From the NCBI RefSeq assembly GCF_000295935.2, contig NZ_ALWO02000052.1, positions 310,001-374,000 of the forward strand: a stretch of 64,000 nucleotides of DNA. The letters run 5' to 3'. Numbering within the stretch: the first letter of the stretch is position 1; each line of letters begins with the position of its first letter. The notes beneath the pieces were generated by a model. It made no database searches and was not told the DNA's origin. It saw only the letters and a list, made by a program, of their open reading frames with translations. Of the stretch, positions 43,583 through 52,433 are shown in pieces. The translations under genes were made by a program, and so were the position numbers. This stretch comes from Indibacter alkaliphilus LW1 (GTDB lineage: Bacteria > Bacteroidota > Bacteroidia > Cytophagales > Cyclobacteriaceae).

Positions 43583-44464
43583 ATGCCTAACCTTAAGGAA
43601 GTAAAACAGAGGATTACCTCAGTAACCTCAACGCAGCAAATAACCAAGGCCATGAAGATGGTGGCAGCTGCTAAGTTGAGAAAAGCTCAGGACAAAATTC
43701 TTAAAATGCGTCCATATTCTCAAAAGTTGACTGCCATCCTAGACGATGTTGTGGCTTCTATGGGAGGTGAGTTGGATATCGTATATGGAGAGCAAAGACC
43801 TGTACAAAATGTATTGGTCGTAGCAATGACTTCAGATAAAGGTCTTTGTGGTGCGTTCAATGCCAATGTGATTAAGGCTTCCAATTACTTGTTGGAAAAT
43901 AAATATAAAGATGTAAATATTACTGTGCTTCCTTTAGGCAAGAAGGCATTGGATAATTTCCGGAAGAGAAACTTCAAGCTTATTCCTGAATTCTCTGAAA
44001 TATTCATGGATGTCAATTATGACAGTGTGAGGGTTATCTCTGAATATGTGATGGACGCTTTTGTGGCCAAGAAATTTGATAAAGTTGTATTGGTGTACAA
44101 TCACTTTAAGAATGTTGCCACACAGGAAGTCGTAGCTGAGCAATTTTTACCAATGGGAGGAGATGTAGTAGCAAACTCCAAGGTAGAGGAGAAAGCCGAA
44201 TCTGATTATATCTTGGAACCATCCAAGGAGTATGTCATTGAAGAATTGGTTCCAAAAGCCTTGAAAACTCAATTTTACAAAGCTGTGCTAGAGAGTAATG
44301 CTTCTGAGCATGGTGCGAGAATGACTTCAATGGATAAGGCTACCGAAAATGCCAATGACCTATTGAAAGAATTGAAATTACAATACAATAGAACCAGACA
44401 GGCTGCTATCACCAACGAAATCCTCGAGATTGTCGCTGGTGCCAATGCCCTTGAAGGTACCTGA
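43583..44464 (+). CDS. atpG: F0F1 ATP synthase subunit gamma
   Basis: Central rotor shaft. KEVKQRITSVTSTQQITKAMKMVAAAKLRKAQ is present in pieces at the N-terminus and TRQAAITNEILEIVAGANAL at the C-terminus, the conserved coiled coil. 293 residues. It is the last gene of this operon; beta and epsilon subunit genes do not follow. Confidence 0.96.
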   Translation: MPNLKEVKQRITSVTSTQQITKAMKMVAAAKLRKAQDKILKMRPYSQKLTAILDDVVASMGGELDIVYGEQRPVQNVLVVAMTSDKGLCGAFNANVIKASNYLLENKYKDVNITVLPLGKKALDNFRKRNFKLIPEFSEIFMDVNYDSVRVISEYVMDAFVAKKFDKVVLVYNHFKNVATQEVVAEQFLPMGGDVVANSKVEEKAESDYILEPSKEYVIEELVPKALKTQFYKAVLESNASEHGARMTSMDKATENANDLLKELKLQYNRTRQAAITNEILEIVAGANALEGT

Positions 44465-44493
44465 TAAAAGGTTTTCTAACAATGAAACCCAAG

Positions 44494-44519
44494 AAGCTAC
44501 CAGAGATGGTAGCTTTTTT
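44494..44519 (+). terminator. Terminator of the ATP synthase operon
   Basis: AAGCTACC / GGTAGCTT with loop AGAGAT and a six-T run. Confidence 0.88.
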
Positions 44520-44587
44520 GTTTTCCGGGTTTTCAATAAATCAGTTTTAAAAACCAAAATTCTAATACAAAATCCGGGTTAAATATT

Positions 44588-45226
44588 TTATTTAATGATT
44601 TTTTGGGACAAAGCTTTTGCCATTAAGGACAAGCCTTCGGTATTTGGGTGAATTCCATCTGGGAATAATTCTGAGTATGGCAATAAAGGTGAATACAAGT
44701 CTAATATTTCTACATCAGTTTCAGCTGCAATTTTGATAAGCAGAGGCCTTATCTCCTCATCCATTACCTGGGCATTGATGTTGAAATTGTCCTGAAAAAC
44801 AGGTACAGGATTTATAAGATAAATCTGTCCACCTTCGGGCATAGCCTTCCTCATTTCATTGATCAGTGCTATGTAATCTTTTTTAAAATCATCTTTGTAC
44901 TTCCAGTTTTGAGGCTTCGTGTCATTTGTTCCCAGCTTGATCAGAAGGATGTCAGCAGTATATGCTTTGGCTTCTTCAAATTGTGGCTCATTCCAAAATG
45001 GGAAATCACCCCTTTTGAGTAATGTCCTACCACTGACTCCAAAATTTTTTACCTCATAGGCATCTCCCAAAATTTCTCCCAGTTGTAAAGGATAACTGGC
45101 AGGGCTTTCTCTTCCAGGACCTTCGGTGATGCTGTCCCCTATGCAGGCTATTTTGGTCTTTGATTGGGAAAAAGTCAGGCTTCCAAAAAAAAGGCAGAAG
45201 TACAGTGTTAATATTAATTTTTCCAT
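44588..45226 (-). CDS. Secreted SGNH/GDSL esterase
   Basis: Exported hydrolase of the SGNH family. Signal peptide LILTLYFCLFFGSLTFSQS, catalytic Ser in IACIGDSITEGPG, block III Asn in LIKLGTNDTK and the Asp/His pair in FPDGIHPNTEGL. 212 residues. Members act as acetyl esterases on sugars or lipids; the substrate is not evident. It is convergent with atpG and stands alone. Confidence 0.88.
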   Translation of the reverse strand: MEKLILTLYFCLFFGSLTFSQSKTKIACIGDSITEGPGRESPASYPLQLGEILGDAYEVKNFGVSGRTLLKRGDFPFWNEPQFEEAKAYTADILLIKLGTNDTKPQNWKYKDDFKKDYIALINEMRKAMPEGGQIYLINPVPVFQDNFNINAQVMDEEIRPLLIKIAAETDVEILDLYSPLLPYSELFPDGIHPNTEGLSLMAKALSQKIIK

Positions 45227-45307
45227 GTGATAAAGGAGTTTAGAGATTATTCAAATTTAGAATCCTAAGCTATTTCTTTTTTATGCATTTTTGATGAGTT
45301 CAGCTTT

Positions 45308-45315
45308 TATATTTG
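45308..45315 (+). promoter_or_regulatory. -7 element of the UbiA-like gene
   Basis: TATATTTG is a perfect TAnnTTTG box ending 5 nt before the GTG at 45321. If used, the message would be nearly leaderless or translation would start at ATG 45351. No -33 box at proper spacing. Confidence 0.35.
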
Positions 45316-45320
45316 CCTAA

Positions 45321-46163
45321 GTGAAAAGAATTCGAACCTTTTATTTAAGAATGAATCTACTGTCCTTGGATGTGGTACTTGGGGCAGTAGCTGGTATGCT
45401 TTTCTTTTCAGATTTACTGAATACTTCGACCCCTTTTGAGGTATATACCTTATTGGGAATAGCTGTTTGGTGTATTTACAGTATTGATCATTTGCTTGAT
45501 AGCAGAAAAATAAAAGGTGACAAAGAAGTGAGTGCCAGGCATAGCTTTCATCAAAAGTATTTCAAAAGTATCCTTCTTGCAGTTGCACTTTTTGTTTTTT
45601 TGGGGGTCTTATTGCTCGTATTTTCAGAAAGTACCAAAAGTTTGAGAATGCCTGGAGGTACATTGGCAGGAGTGGTGGTAATTTGGTTTTTTATTTTACA
45701 CAAGACTAGTCTTCAAAGCAGCTGGCTTAAGGAAGTTTCAACGGCTTTTGTTTATGTCGCTGGAATCAGTCTTGCACCAATAGTTCTAAGCGGAAAGGAA
45801 AATCTTGATCATTTTTTCTGGGTATTTGTTACTGTATATTTTTTTCTCGCTCTGCTCAACTTGTTAATACTATCCTATCTGGATGAAGGTGAAGATAAAG
45901 AATTGGGCTTTGGTTCTGTATTGACAGTGCTAAGTAGGGAGAATTTAAAACTTTTGATCATTTTGATTGGCTTTTTTCTTGTTGTTGCAGGACTTGGATT
46001 GCTATTCTTTTTCCCTTCTTATTATAGTATCTACGCAAGTGTTTTCATGTTGATAGCGGCTTTTCATCTTTTGGAATTTTTTAGAAAGGGTCAAAAAAAA
46101 GAGACAACCCGCATCAAGCTGGAAGCCTCTTTTTTACTGCCTTTTATACTTTTAGCTTTTTAG
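45321..46163 (+). CDS. UbiA-like multi-pass membrane protein
   Basis: Integral membrane protein with about eight helices in 280 residues. CIYSIDHLLDSRKIKGDK resembles the first Asp-rich motif of UbiA prenyltransferases, and LLILSYLDEGEDKELGFGS may stand for the second, but neither is canonical, so catalytic activity is uncertain. GTG 45321 is used; ATG 45351 is an alternative. Its TAG overlaps the stop codon of the convergent acyl-CoA dehydrogenase gene. Confidence 0.65.
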   Translation: MKRIRTFYLRMNLLSLDVVLGAVAGMLFFSDLLNTSTPFEVYTLLGIAVWCIYSIDHLLDSRKIKGDKEVSARHSFHQKYFKSILLAVALFVFLGVLLLVFSESTKSLRMPGGTLAGVVVIWFFILHKTSLQSSWLKEVSTAFVYVAGISLAPIVLSGKENLDHFFWVFVTVYFFLALLNLLILSYLDEGEDKELGFGSVLTVLSRENLKLLIILIGFFLVVAGLGLLFFFPSYYSIYASVFMLIAAFHLLEFFRKGQKKETTRIKLEASFLLPFILLAF

Positions 46164-47518
46164 ACAAATGCGCTGTGGCCTGTAATGGCCCTACCAACAA
46201 TGAGGGAGTTGATTTCTTTGGTACCTTCATAAGAATAAATAGCTTCCGCATCTGCCACAAATCTTGCAATATCATACTCCAATAAGATCCCGTTTCCTCC
46301 AAACAACTCTCTGGCATGGTCCACAATATCCCTCATTCTTAAAGTACAGAATACTTTGGCCAAGGAAGCATGTTCGTCCAGCAGCTCGTCATTGTCCTGC
46401 ATTTGGGAAAGTCTATACACCATACTTTGCATTGCCGTAAGGTCACCCAACATGGTTACCAAAAGGTCTTGCACTAATTGGAAAGAGGCGATTGGCCTTC
46501 CAAACTGCTTTCTTTCATTAGTGTATTTCAGGGCAACTTCATAAGCACCTCTTGAGCAGCCTACAGCCTGCCAGGCTACACCTGCTCGAGTCATTCTAAG
46601 TACTGCTGCTGTATCTTTGAAAGAATTGGCATTTTGAAGTCTGTCAGATTCTGGCACAATGCAATCTTTCATCGTAATCAGTGCGTTTTGCACCGTACGC
46701 AAAGCCATTTTGTTTTCAATTTTTTCGGCTTGGAATCCCGGATTATCTTTTCTGACAATAAAACCTTTGACTTGTTGATCATCCAAATCTCTTGCCCAGA
46801 TGACGGTAATATCAGAAAATGTAGCATTTCCTATCCATTTTTTCTGGCCATTGATCACCCATTCATCTCCTTCTCTTTTGCAAGTGGTGGTGAGTCCTCC
46901 GGCTACGGCAGAACCAACTTCAGGCTCGGTCAGACCAAATGCCCCAATAGTTTCCAGTTTTTGCATTTTTGACAGCCATTGATGCTTTTGTTCTTCTGAT
47001 CCGCATAGGTAGATAGAACCCATAGCAAGTCCACTTTGGACTCCAAAAAAAGTCGATATGGAAGTATCAATCCGTGCCATTTCCATTGCTATAAAACCTT
47101 CCAACAAAGCTGAATGGCCAGGGCATCCATAGCCACTATAGGTGAGTCCTGCAATATTCAATTCAGCCATCTTTGGGATAATTTCCATGGGGAATTTTGC
47201 CTTGTTCCAACAATCGTTGGCAATTGGCCGGATTTCACTTTCCATAAATTCCCTAACACGCAGTTGGATTTCCCTTTCATGGGGAGGAAGTGTTTTCCCC
47301 AATTCATAAAAATCCCCATTGATGGGAGGGATCTCTTTTTGACCGCCACCACCTTTCATCATTTTCATCATTTTCCCCAAATCCTCCTCGCTCATCTTGG
47401 AAACAATTCCAATCATTTCATTCAGATCTACTTTTTGGGAAAGTGTGTTTATTTTTTCAATGTCTAGGTTTTGGATAAGTGATTTGACGCCTGAAAATGT
47501 TTTAAAAATGTTTTTCAT
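46160..47518 (-). CDS. Acyl-CoA dehydrogenase (glutaryl-CoA dehydrogenase-like) with N-terminal extension
   Basis: FAD enzyme of the acyl-CoA dehydrogenase family. Motifs: GAFGLTEPEVGSAVAGGL, INGQKKWIGNATFSD, ERKQFGRPIASFQLVQDLL, LFGGNGIL and YSYEGTKEINSLIVGRAITG with the catalytic Glu. The set (NATFSD, FGGNGI) is nearer glutaryl-CoA dehydrogenase than the 9490 gene. About 65 extra residues at the N-terminus are helical and rich in Met, Lys and Gly (GKMMKMMKGGGG). 452 residues against about 385 usual. Confidence 0.9.
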   Translation of the reverse strand: MKNIFKTFSGVKSLIQNLDIEKINTLSQKVDLNEMIGIVSKMSEEDLGKMMKMMKGGGGQKEIPPINGDFYELGKTLPPHEREIQLRVREFMESEIRPIANDCWNKAKFPMEIIPKMAELNIAGLTYSGYGCPGHSALLEGFIAMEMARIDTSISTFFGVQSGLAMGSIYLCGSEEQKHQWLSKMQKLETIGAFGLTEPEVGSAVAGGLTTTCKREGDEWVINGQKKWIGNATFSDITVIWARDLDDQQVKGFIVRKDNPGFQAEKIENKMALRTVQNALITMKDCIVPESDRLQNANSFKDTAAVLRMTRAGVAWQAVGCSRGAYEVALKYTNERKQFGRPIASFQLVQDLLVTMLGDLTAMQSMVYRLSQMQDNDELLDEHASLAKVFCTLRMRDIVDHARELFGGNGILLEYDIARFVADAEAIYSYEGTKEINSLIVGRAITGHSAFV

Positions 47519-47537
47519 GGTTAAAAGGGTTTAGTTA

Positions 47538-47553
47538 TGTACACTTAATGTAC
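47538..47553. promoter_or_regulatory. TGTAC repeat upstream of acyl-CoA dehydrogenase
   Basis: TGTAC occurs twice with 6 nt between (11-bp period). As GTAC is self-complementary the unit is also palindromic. It lies 20 bp before the ATG at 47518 and may be an operator. Confidence 0.3.
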
Positions 47554-47585
47554 GTAATAAGGCTATAAAATAGTGCCTGACCCTA

Positions 47586-48932
47586 TTAATTTGAGGCTTT
47601 ATCTATGATTTTTCTTACAATTTCATCAAAATAAGCGCCATTGTACGGCCCAAACCAATTCATATCCCTTGCCTCATAATAAGGGCCATCATAGTATTCG
47701 TCGGGTGTAATGTACCCGATATACCCTCCGTTGAAGCAGGAAATGATTAAATATAAACCTTGCTCCTGTGCGTATTTTTCCCATGCCTGCATGAATACTC
47801 CTGAAATTTCCCCACTGGAGCTTATCAATAAAAGATCCCCTAACAGTATGACATCAAAGTGGGCATTGGTTTCCCCGAAAAGGCTATTAAAAATATAGGG
47901 TCTTAGTCTGACATTTTTTGCAATTCTATAATGTGGTTTTCTGAGATGTAAGGGAAAGTTCGTGAAAGAGATTTGATGTTCATTGATTTTATCACTGACC
48001 TTGATGCCTTTTCCCATTTGTAAATAAAGGCTATCTGCATAGGTCTTTACATGCTCGATGGTCTTTCCGCCTGCCAGAGGCCTGTGGCTGCCTACTGTTC
48101 CTGCAGCAAACATGGAAAAGTCATAATCCCCTTGCTCTAGCTTATCCATCAAATAATGTGGATAATCACCTGAAAGCCCTTTGAATTTGGAGTCGTGAAT
48201 AGTAGAGTGGGCAGCATAGCTGAGAAAAATACCCTTCTCCCCATTTTTCTTTTCTAAGATCAGCTTTCTGATAAAAGGGTCAACCGGGTCGTCTACTTTG
48301 AGCCTGTTTCCAACAAGGTTTTGGGTATTTGCAACCTGATAAAAAAGTGTAGTAGTGTCTAAGGATGAAAGGGATTCCCGGATACCCAGTAAAGACCTTT
48401 TTTCCAAAAGCTGCATGATATCTTCATCATAGCCCCCAAACGCAAGACTACCTGCTAACCCTGGCATGTAGCCACCCATACCTGAATGAGTATGGGTCGC
48501 CGTGAAATAGACAAAATCTATTTGAGGGTAATTTCTTTTAATTGCTTCTTTGATCCTATTGTATAGCACTGGATGAATGATCATCAATTCGTAATTGAGA
48601 AAAACGACTGTGTTGTGTCCATTACTGATTGTTAAAGTCCTGATAAAAGTACTGTCCTGAACAAAATCGTATTTTCCTCGAGGCTTGTATCCGACCAGGT
48701 TTACCGGTGATTCTGGGGTGCTGTTTACTTTTGACCAGCCGGTGAGCCAATTTTCTCCTTGACTTGAAGATAGAGAAAGGGTATCAAGTATATGGAGTGT
48801 TTTGGAATAGTATTCCATCTCTCTAAAATCAGTTCTGTCTACCCGGGTAAAAAGTGCCAGGACTAAAAAAAGCAAAACTCCAAGAATCCAGGCTATGGCC
48901 CTAAAGAATTTTTGGAGTTTAGTTTTTTGCAT
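47586..48932 (-). CDS. Neutral/alkaline ceramidase-like protein
   Basis: Membrane-anchored protein resembling the N-terminal catalytic domain of neutral ceramidase, which cleaves ceramide into sphingosine and fatty acid. One helix near the N-terminus (about 10-27), then LNYELMIIHPVLYNRI, the metal-site motif YFTATHTHSGMGG, YAAHSTIHD (second His cluster), GDYPHYLM and a GTVGSHRPLAGG segment. At 448 residues it lacks the C-terminal Ig-like domain of full enzymes. It lies 13 nt after purM, likely same operon. Confidence 0.82.
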   Translation of the reverse strand: MQKTKLQKFFRAIAWILGVLLFLVLALFTRVDRTDFREMEYYSKTLHILDTLSLSSSQGENWLTGWSKVNSTPESPVNLVGYKPRGKYDFVQDSTFIRTLTISNGHNTVVFLNYELMIIHPVLYNRIKEAIKRNYPQIDFVYFTATHTHSGMGGYMPGLAGSLAFGGYDEDIMQLLEKRSLLGIRESLSSLDTTTLFYQVANTQNLVGNRLKVDDPVDPFIRKLILEKKNGEKGIFLSYAAHSTIHDSKFKGLSGDYPHYLMDKLEQGDYDFSMFAAGTVGSHRPLAGGKTIEHVKTYADSLYLQMGKGIKVSDKINEHQISFTNFPLHLRKPHYRIAKNVRLRPYIFNSLFGETNAHFDVILLGDLLLISSSGEISGVFMQAWEKYAQEQGLYLIISCFNGGYIGYITPDEYYDGPYYEARDMNWFGPYNGAYFDEIVRKIIDKASN

Positions 48933-48945
48933 TTTCCTTCAACAA

Positions 48946-50109
48946 TTAATATTCGAATGTTCCATGTGGACTTTGAATGGTTACTTTTTTGCCTTCATAA
49001 GGCAATACGCGACCAATGATTTTAGCTTCTACCCCTAAGTTTTCGGCTATGTCTATTACTTCCTCAGCATACCTTTCTTCCAGGTAAACTTCCATTCTGT
49101 GGCCCATATTGAAAACCTTATACATTTCTTTCCAATCTGTTCCGCTTTCTTCCTGAATAAGTTTGAAGAGTGTAGGAGTTTCAAACATGTTGTCTTTGAC
49201 TACGTGCACATTGTCTACAAAATGCAAAACTTTGGTCTGGGCGCCACCACTGCAATGGACGATCCCGTGTACTTTTTCTCTTAAGTACTTCAGCACGTCG
49301 ATCAATATGGGAGCGTAGGTCCGTGTAGGGGACAGTACCAATTTGCCAATATCTAAAGGTAAGCCTGGGGCTGGATCAGTAAGATTATATTTTCCGGAAT
49401 AAACCAATTCTTCCGGTACAGCAGGGTCAAAGCTTTCGGGATACTTGGTTTTCAACAATTTATTAAAGATATCATGTCTTGCTGAAGTTAGACCATTGCT
49501 GCCCATACCTCCATTGTAAAAATCCTCATAGGTAGCTTGGCCAAATGAAGAAAGTCCTACTACTACATCCCCTGGACGGATATTGTTGTTGGAGACGACT
49601 TCATCTCTCCGCATTCTGCAAGTGACGGTACTGTCTACAATGACGGTTCTCACCAAATCACCTACATCGGCCGTTTCTCCTCCTGTCAAAATTATATTGA
49701 CCCCATGATCTCTGAGCATCTGAAGCACTTCTTCCGTACCGTTGATGATTGCTGAAACCACTTCCCCAGGAATCAAATTTTTATTTCGCCCAATGGTAGA
49801 AGATACCAAAATATTATTGACAGCGCCTACACAAAGCAGATCATCTGTGTTCATGATGATTGCGTCTTGAGCGATTCCCTTCCAAACACTCAAATCCCCT
49901 GTTTCTTTCCAGTACATATATGCCAGGGAGGATTTTGTACCTGCACCATCAGCGTGCATGATGTTACAATACTCAGGGTCATTGCCAAGTGTATCGGCTA
50001 CAATTTTGCAAAAGGCTTTTGGAAAAAGACCTTTATCTAAATTAGAAATGGCTTGGTGAACATCTTCTTTGGACGCGGATACGCCACGTTGCATATACCT
50101 TTCGTTCAT
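48946..50109 (-). CDS. purM: Phosphoribosylformylglycinamidine cyclo-ligase (AIR synthase), Bacteroidota form
   Basis: Purine pathway enzyme closing the imidazole ring (FGAM to AIR) with ATP. Core: YCNIMHADGAGTKSSLAYMYW, DAIIMNTDDLLCVGA, IILTGGETADVGDLV, VVVGLSSFGQATYED, SPTRTYAPILI, IVHCSGGAQTKVLHF. 387 residues, longer than E. coli PurM (345), as usual in Bacteroidota. Related AIR-synthase-like proteins exist, so PurM is a strong but not absolute call. Confidence 0.88.
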   Translation of the reverse strand: MNERYMQRGVSASKEDVHQAISNLDKGLFPKAFCKIVADTLGNDPEYCNIMHADGAGTKSSLAYMYWKETGDLSVWKGIAQDAIIMNTDDLLCVGAVNNILVSSTIGRNKNLIPGEVVSAIINGTEEVLQMLRDHGVNIILTGGETADVGDLVRTVIVDSTVTCRMRRDEVVSNNNIRPGDVVVGLSSFGQATYEDFYNGGMGSNGLTSARHDIFNKLLKTKYPESFDPAVPEELVYSGKYNLTDPAPGLPLDIGKLVLSPTRTYAPILIDVLKYLREKVHGIVHCSGGAQTKVLHFVDNVHVVKDNMFETPTLFKLIQEESGTDWKEMYKVFNMGHRMEVYLEERYAEEVIDIAENLGVEAKIIGRVLPYEGKKVTIQSPHGTFEY

Positions 50110-50139
50110 GGGGAGTAATTTGGATGGTTATATGAGAAA

Positions 50140-50147
50140 CAAAGTTA
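50140..50147 (-). promoter_or_regulatory. -7 element of purM
   Basis: TAACTTTG on the minus strand, 30 nt before the ATG; no clear -33 box. Confidence 0.4.
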
Positions 50148-50276
50148 AGGATATTGTGGGGATTGGAGGATTATGAGCCTTAAAAATGATCAATGGAAAT
50201 CCTGTATTATCAACTGATTTAATTCTGTTTTGGCAGAGTCTTTGTAAAATGAAGGGAAACCAACTATTTAATTATA

Positions 50277-50693
50277 ATGAAAAAGATTGTTCTATTTTCC
50301 ATGGTCATGTTTTTTATGGCCGTATTAGAATCTCAAGCACAGATTTCAGCGGGAGTATACAGGTTGTCTTCAGCTACTTTTGCTTCGATAGGTACCGATC
50401 CCGACAATCAGATGTTTGGAGAAGCAAGGGTGTCCACAGGACGAAATGTGGGTATAGAAGGTACTTTTGGGTATAACTTCGTGAGAAGGGACGAAGTGAA
50501 TTTTTACTCTGGATTCCACTTAGGGACTGATGGTGGAGACCCTGGGTTTTATTTAGGTGTGCCGTTGGGTGTTTTAGTCAAGCCTTTTGCTTCTAAAAAT
50601 TTTGGATTTTTGATGGAGGCCAGCCCCATTTTCCCCACAGAAAGAAGGAATTTCTTTAGAGCAGGGATTGGATTGAAGTATACATTTAGGTAA
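50277..50693 (+). CDS. Small secreted beta-barrel-like protein, unknown function
   Basis: 138 residues with a signal peptide (KKIVLFSMVMFFMAVLESQAQ). The mature part has alternating strands and ends RAGIGLKYTFR, an outer-membrane-type C-terminus ending in an aromatic-Arg. Glycine-rich turns (GTDGGDPGFYLGVPLGV) support a small barrel. No named family recognised. It stands alone between purM and glyS. Confidence 0.65.
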   Translation: MKKIVLFSMVMFFMAVLESQAQISAGVYRLSSATFASIGTDPDNQMFGEARVSTGRNVGIEGTFGYNFVRRDEVNFYSGFHLGTDGGDPGFYLGVPLGVLVKPFASKNFGFLMEASPIFPTERRNFFRAGIGLKYTFR

Positions 50694-50871
50694 AGTGTAA
50701 ATTCAAATTGCGAATAATCATTGATCAATAAATTCAGCCCTGGCAGAATTGACTGTCAGGGCTGTTTTGGTTTTATGGCAAAATCTAAGTAAAACAACCT
50801 GAGAATGGAACTACAATGGCAATCATCTTTTCAAGCAAAGAAAGAATAGGCTTAGTTTTCAGGATTATCAC

Positions 50872-50900
50872 TTGCTATTCCCTCATTTTATTTAATTTTG
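50872..50900 (+). promoter_or_regulatory. Promoter of glyS
   Basis: TTG (50872-50874), 18-nt spacer, TAATTTTG (50893-50900). The ATG at 50907 is only 6 nt beyond the box, so the message would be almost leaderless. Confidence 0.5.
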
Positions 50901-50906
50901 CGGGCT

Positions 50907-52373
50907 ATGGCAAAAAATGAACAGAATGCGGAAAACGCACAATTGAAAGATATTATAGCACATGCCAAGGAATATGGTTTTGTGTATCCCTCATCGGAAA
51001 TTTATGACGGCCTTCAGGCAGTGTACGATTACGGAGCTTATGGGGTAGAGCTTAAAAACAACCTCAAAAGATTGTGGTGGGAGACCATGACCAGACTCAA
51101 TGAGAATATTGTTGGAATTGATGCGGCTATATTTATGCATCCCACTACTTGGAAGGCCTCCGGTCACGTGGATAGCTTCAATGATCCGATGATTGATAAT
51201 AAGGATTCCAAAAAAAGATATAGGGCAGATGTGCTGATAGAAGATAAAGCCGCTGCTTATGAAAATGCTGGGGACAAAGAAAGGGCTCAGGAATTGCTAA
51301 ATGCAATGGGAAGACTATTGGAAGCAGAAGACTTGGCTGGTGTAAGGGATCTGATTGTCAATGAGGCTATCAAATGTCCGATTTCTGGGACAAGCAATTG
51401 GACAGATGTGCGTCAGTTTAACCTGATGTTTTCGACCCAAGTGGGATCTGTGGCGGAGGATGCCTCTACCATTTACCTCAGACCTGAGACTGCTCAGGGT
51501 ATTTTTGTCAATTTTCTCAATGTGCAAAAGACAGCTAGGATGAAAGTTCCTTTCGGTATAGCCCAAATTGGAAAGGCTTTCCGAAATGAAATTGTGGCAC
51601 GTCAGTTTATTTTCAGGATGAGGGAGTTCGAACAGATGGAGATGCAGTTTTTTGTGCGTCCAGGCACTGAACTGGATTGGTACAAGCAATGGGCTGAAAC
51701 CAGAATGAAATGGCACAAGGCACTGGGTATCCCAGAGGAAAAGCTCAGAAGACATGACCACGAAAAGTTGGCGCACTACGCCAACGCTGCAATGGATATA
51801 GAATATCAGTTTCCTTTTGGCTTCAAAGAGGTAGAAGGCATCCACTCAAGAACTGATTTTGACCTGAAGAGCCATCAGGAGTTCTCGAAGAAGAAGCAAC
51901 AGTACTTTGATCCGGAGATCAACCAAAACTATATCCCGTATGTGATAGAGACTTCCATAGGAGCTGACCGCTTGTTTTTGATGACCTTATGCAATGCATA
52001 TGTAGATGAAGAGGTCGAAGGCAAGCAAAGGACGTACTTGAAGTTCCATCCTGCGATTGCCCCCGTAAAAGCTGCGATCTTGCCTTTGACCAAAAAGGAT
52101 GGTTTGCCAGAAAAAGCTCATGAAATCGTAGAGGCCTTGAAGTATGATTTCAATATCATCTATGAAGAAGCGGCTTCCATTGGGAAGAGATATACCAGAC
52201 AGGATTTGATTGGTACTCCTTTCTGTATTGCGGTAGACCATCAGACTTTGGAGGACAATACTGTGACCATCAGGCACAGAGATACTACAGAGCAAGAACG
52301 GGTTGCCATTGCGGATTTGCATGGCAGGCTGGCCGAGGCTTGCAGTTTTAGAAGGGTGTTTGAGAGAGTTTAG
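50907..52373 (+). CDS. glyS: Glycyl-tRNA synthetase (single-chain, class II)
   Basis: Charges tRNA-Gly. Alpha2-type enzyme of 488 residues: FVYPSSEIYDGLQAVYDYG and GVELKNNLKRLWW near the start, motif 2 RNEIVARQFIFRMREFEQME, motif 3 PYVIETSIGADRLFLMTL. The C-terminal anticodon-binding domain (about 385-485) ends RVFERV. ATG 50907 is chosen over an in-frame codon 9 nt earlier. Confidence 0.96.
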   Translation: MAKNEQNAENAQLKDIIAHAKEYGFVYPSSEIYDGLQAVYDYGAYGVELKNNLKRLWWETMTRLNENIVGIDAAIFMHPTTWKASGHVDSFNDPMIDNKDSKKRYRADVLIEDKAAAYENAGDKERAQELLNAMGRLLEAEDLAGVRDLIVNEAIKCPISGTSNWTDVRQFNLMFSTQVGSVAEDASTIYLRPETAQGIFVNFLNVQKTARMKVPFGIAQIGKAFRNEIVARQFIFRMREFEQMEMQFFVRPGTELDWYKQWAETRMKWHKALGIPEEKLRRHDHEKLAHYANAAMDIEYQFPFGFKEVEGIHSRTDFDLKSHQEFSKKKQQYFDPEINQNYIPYVIETSIGADRLFLMTLCNAYVDEEVEGKQRTYLKFHPAIAPVKAAILPLTKKDGLPEKAHEIVEALKYDFNIIYEEAASIGKRYTRQDLIGTPFCIAVDHQTLEDNTVTIRHRDTTEQERVAIADLHGRLAEACSFRRVFERV

Positions 52374-52401
52374 AATTAAATAATTCGAAGATTAAAAAAA
52401 T

Positions 52402-52433
52402 GAGCAAGCTATTTATGGCTTGCTCTTTTTTTT
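52402..52433 (+). terminator. Terminator after glyS
   Basis: GAGCAAGC (52402-52409), loop TATTTATG, GCTTGCTC (52418-52425), then nine T. Confidence 0.88.
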
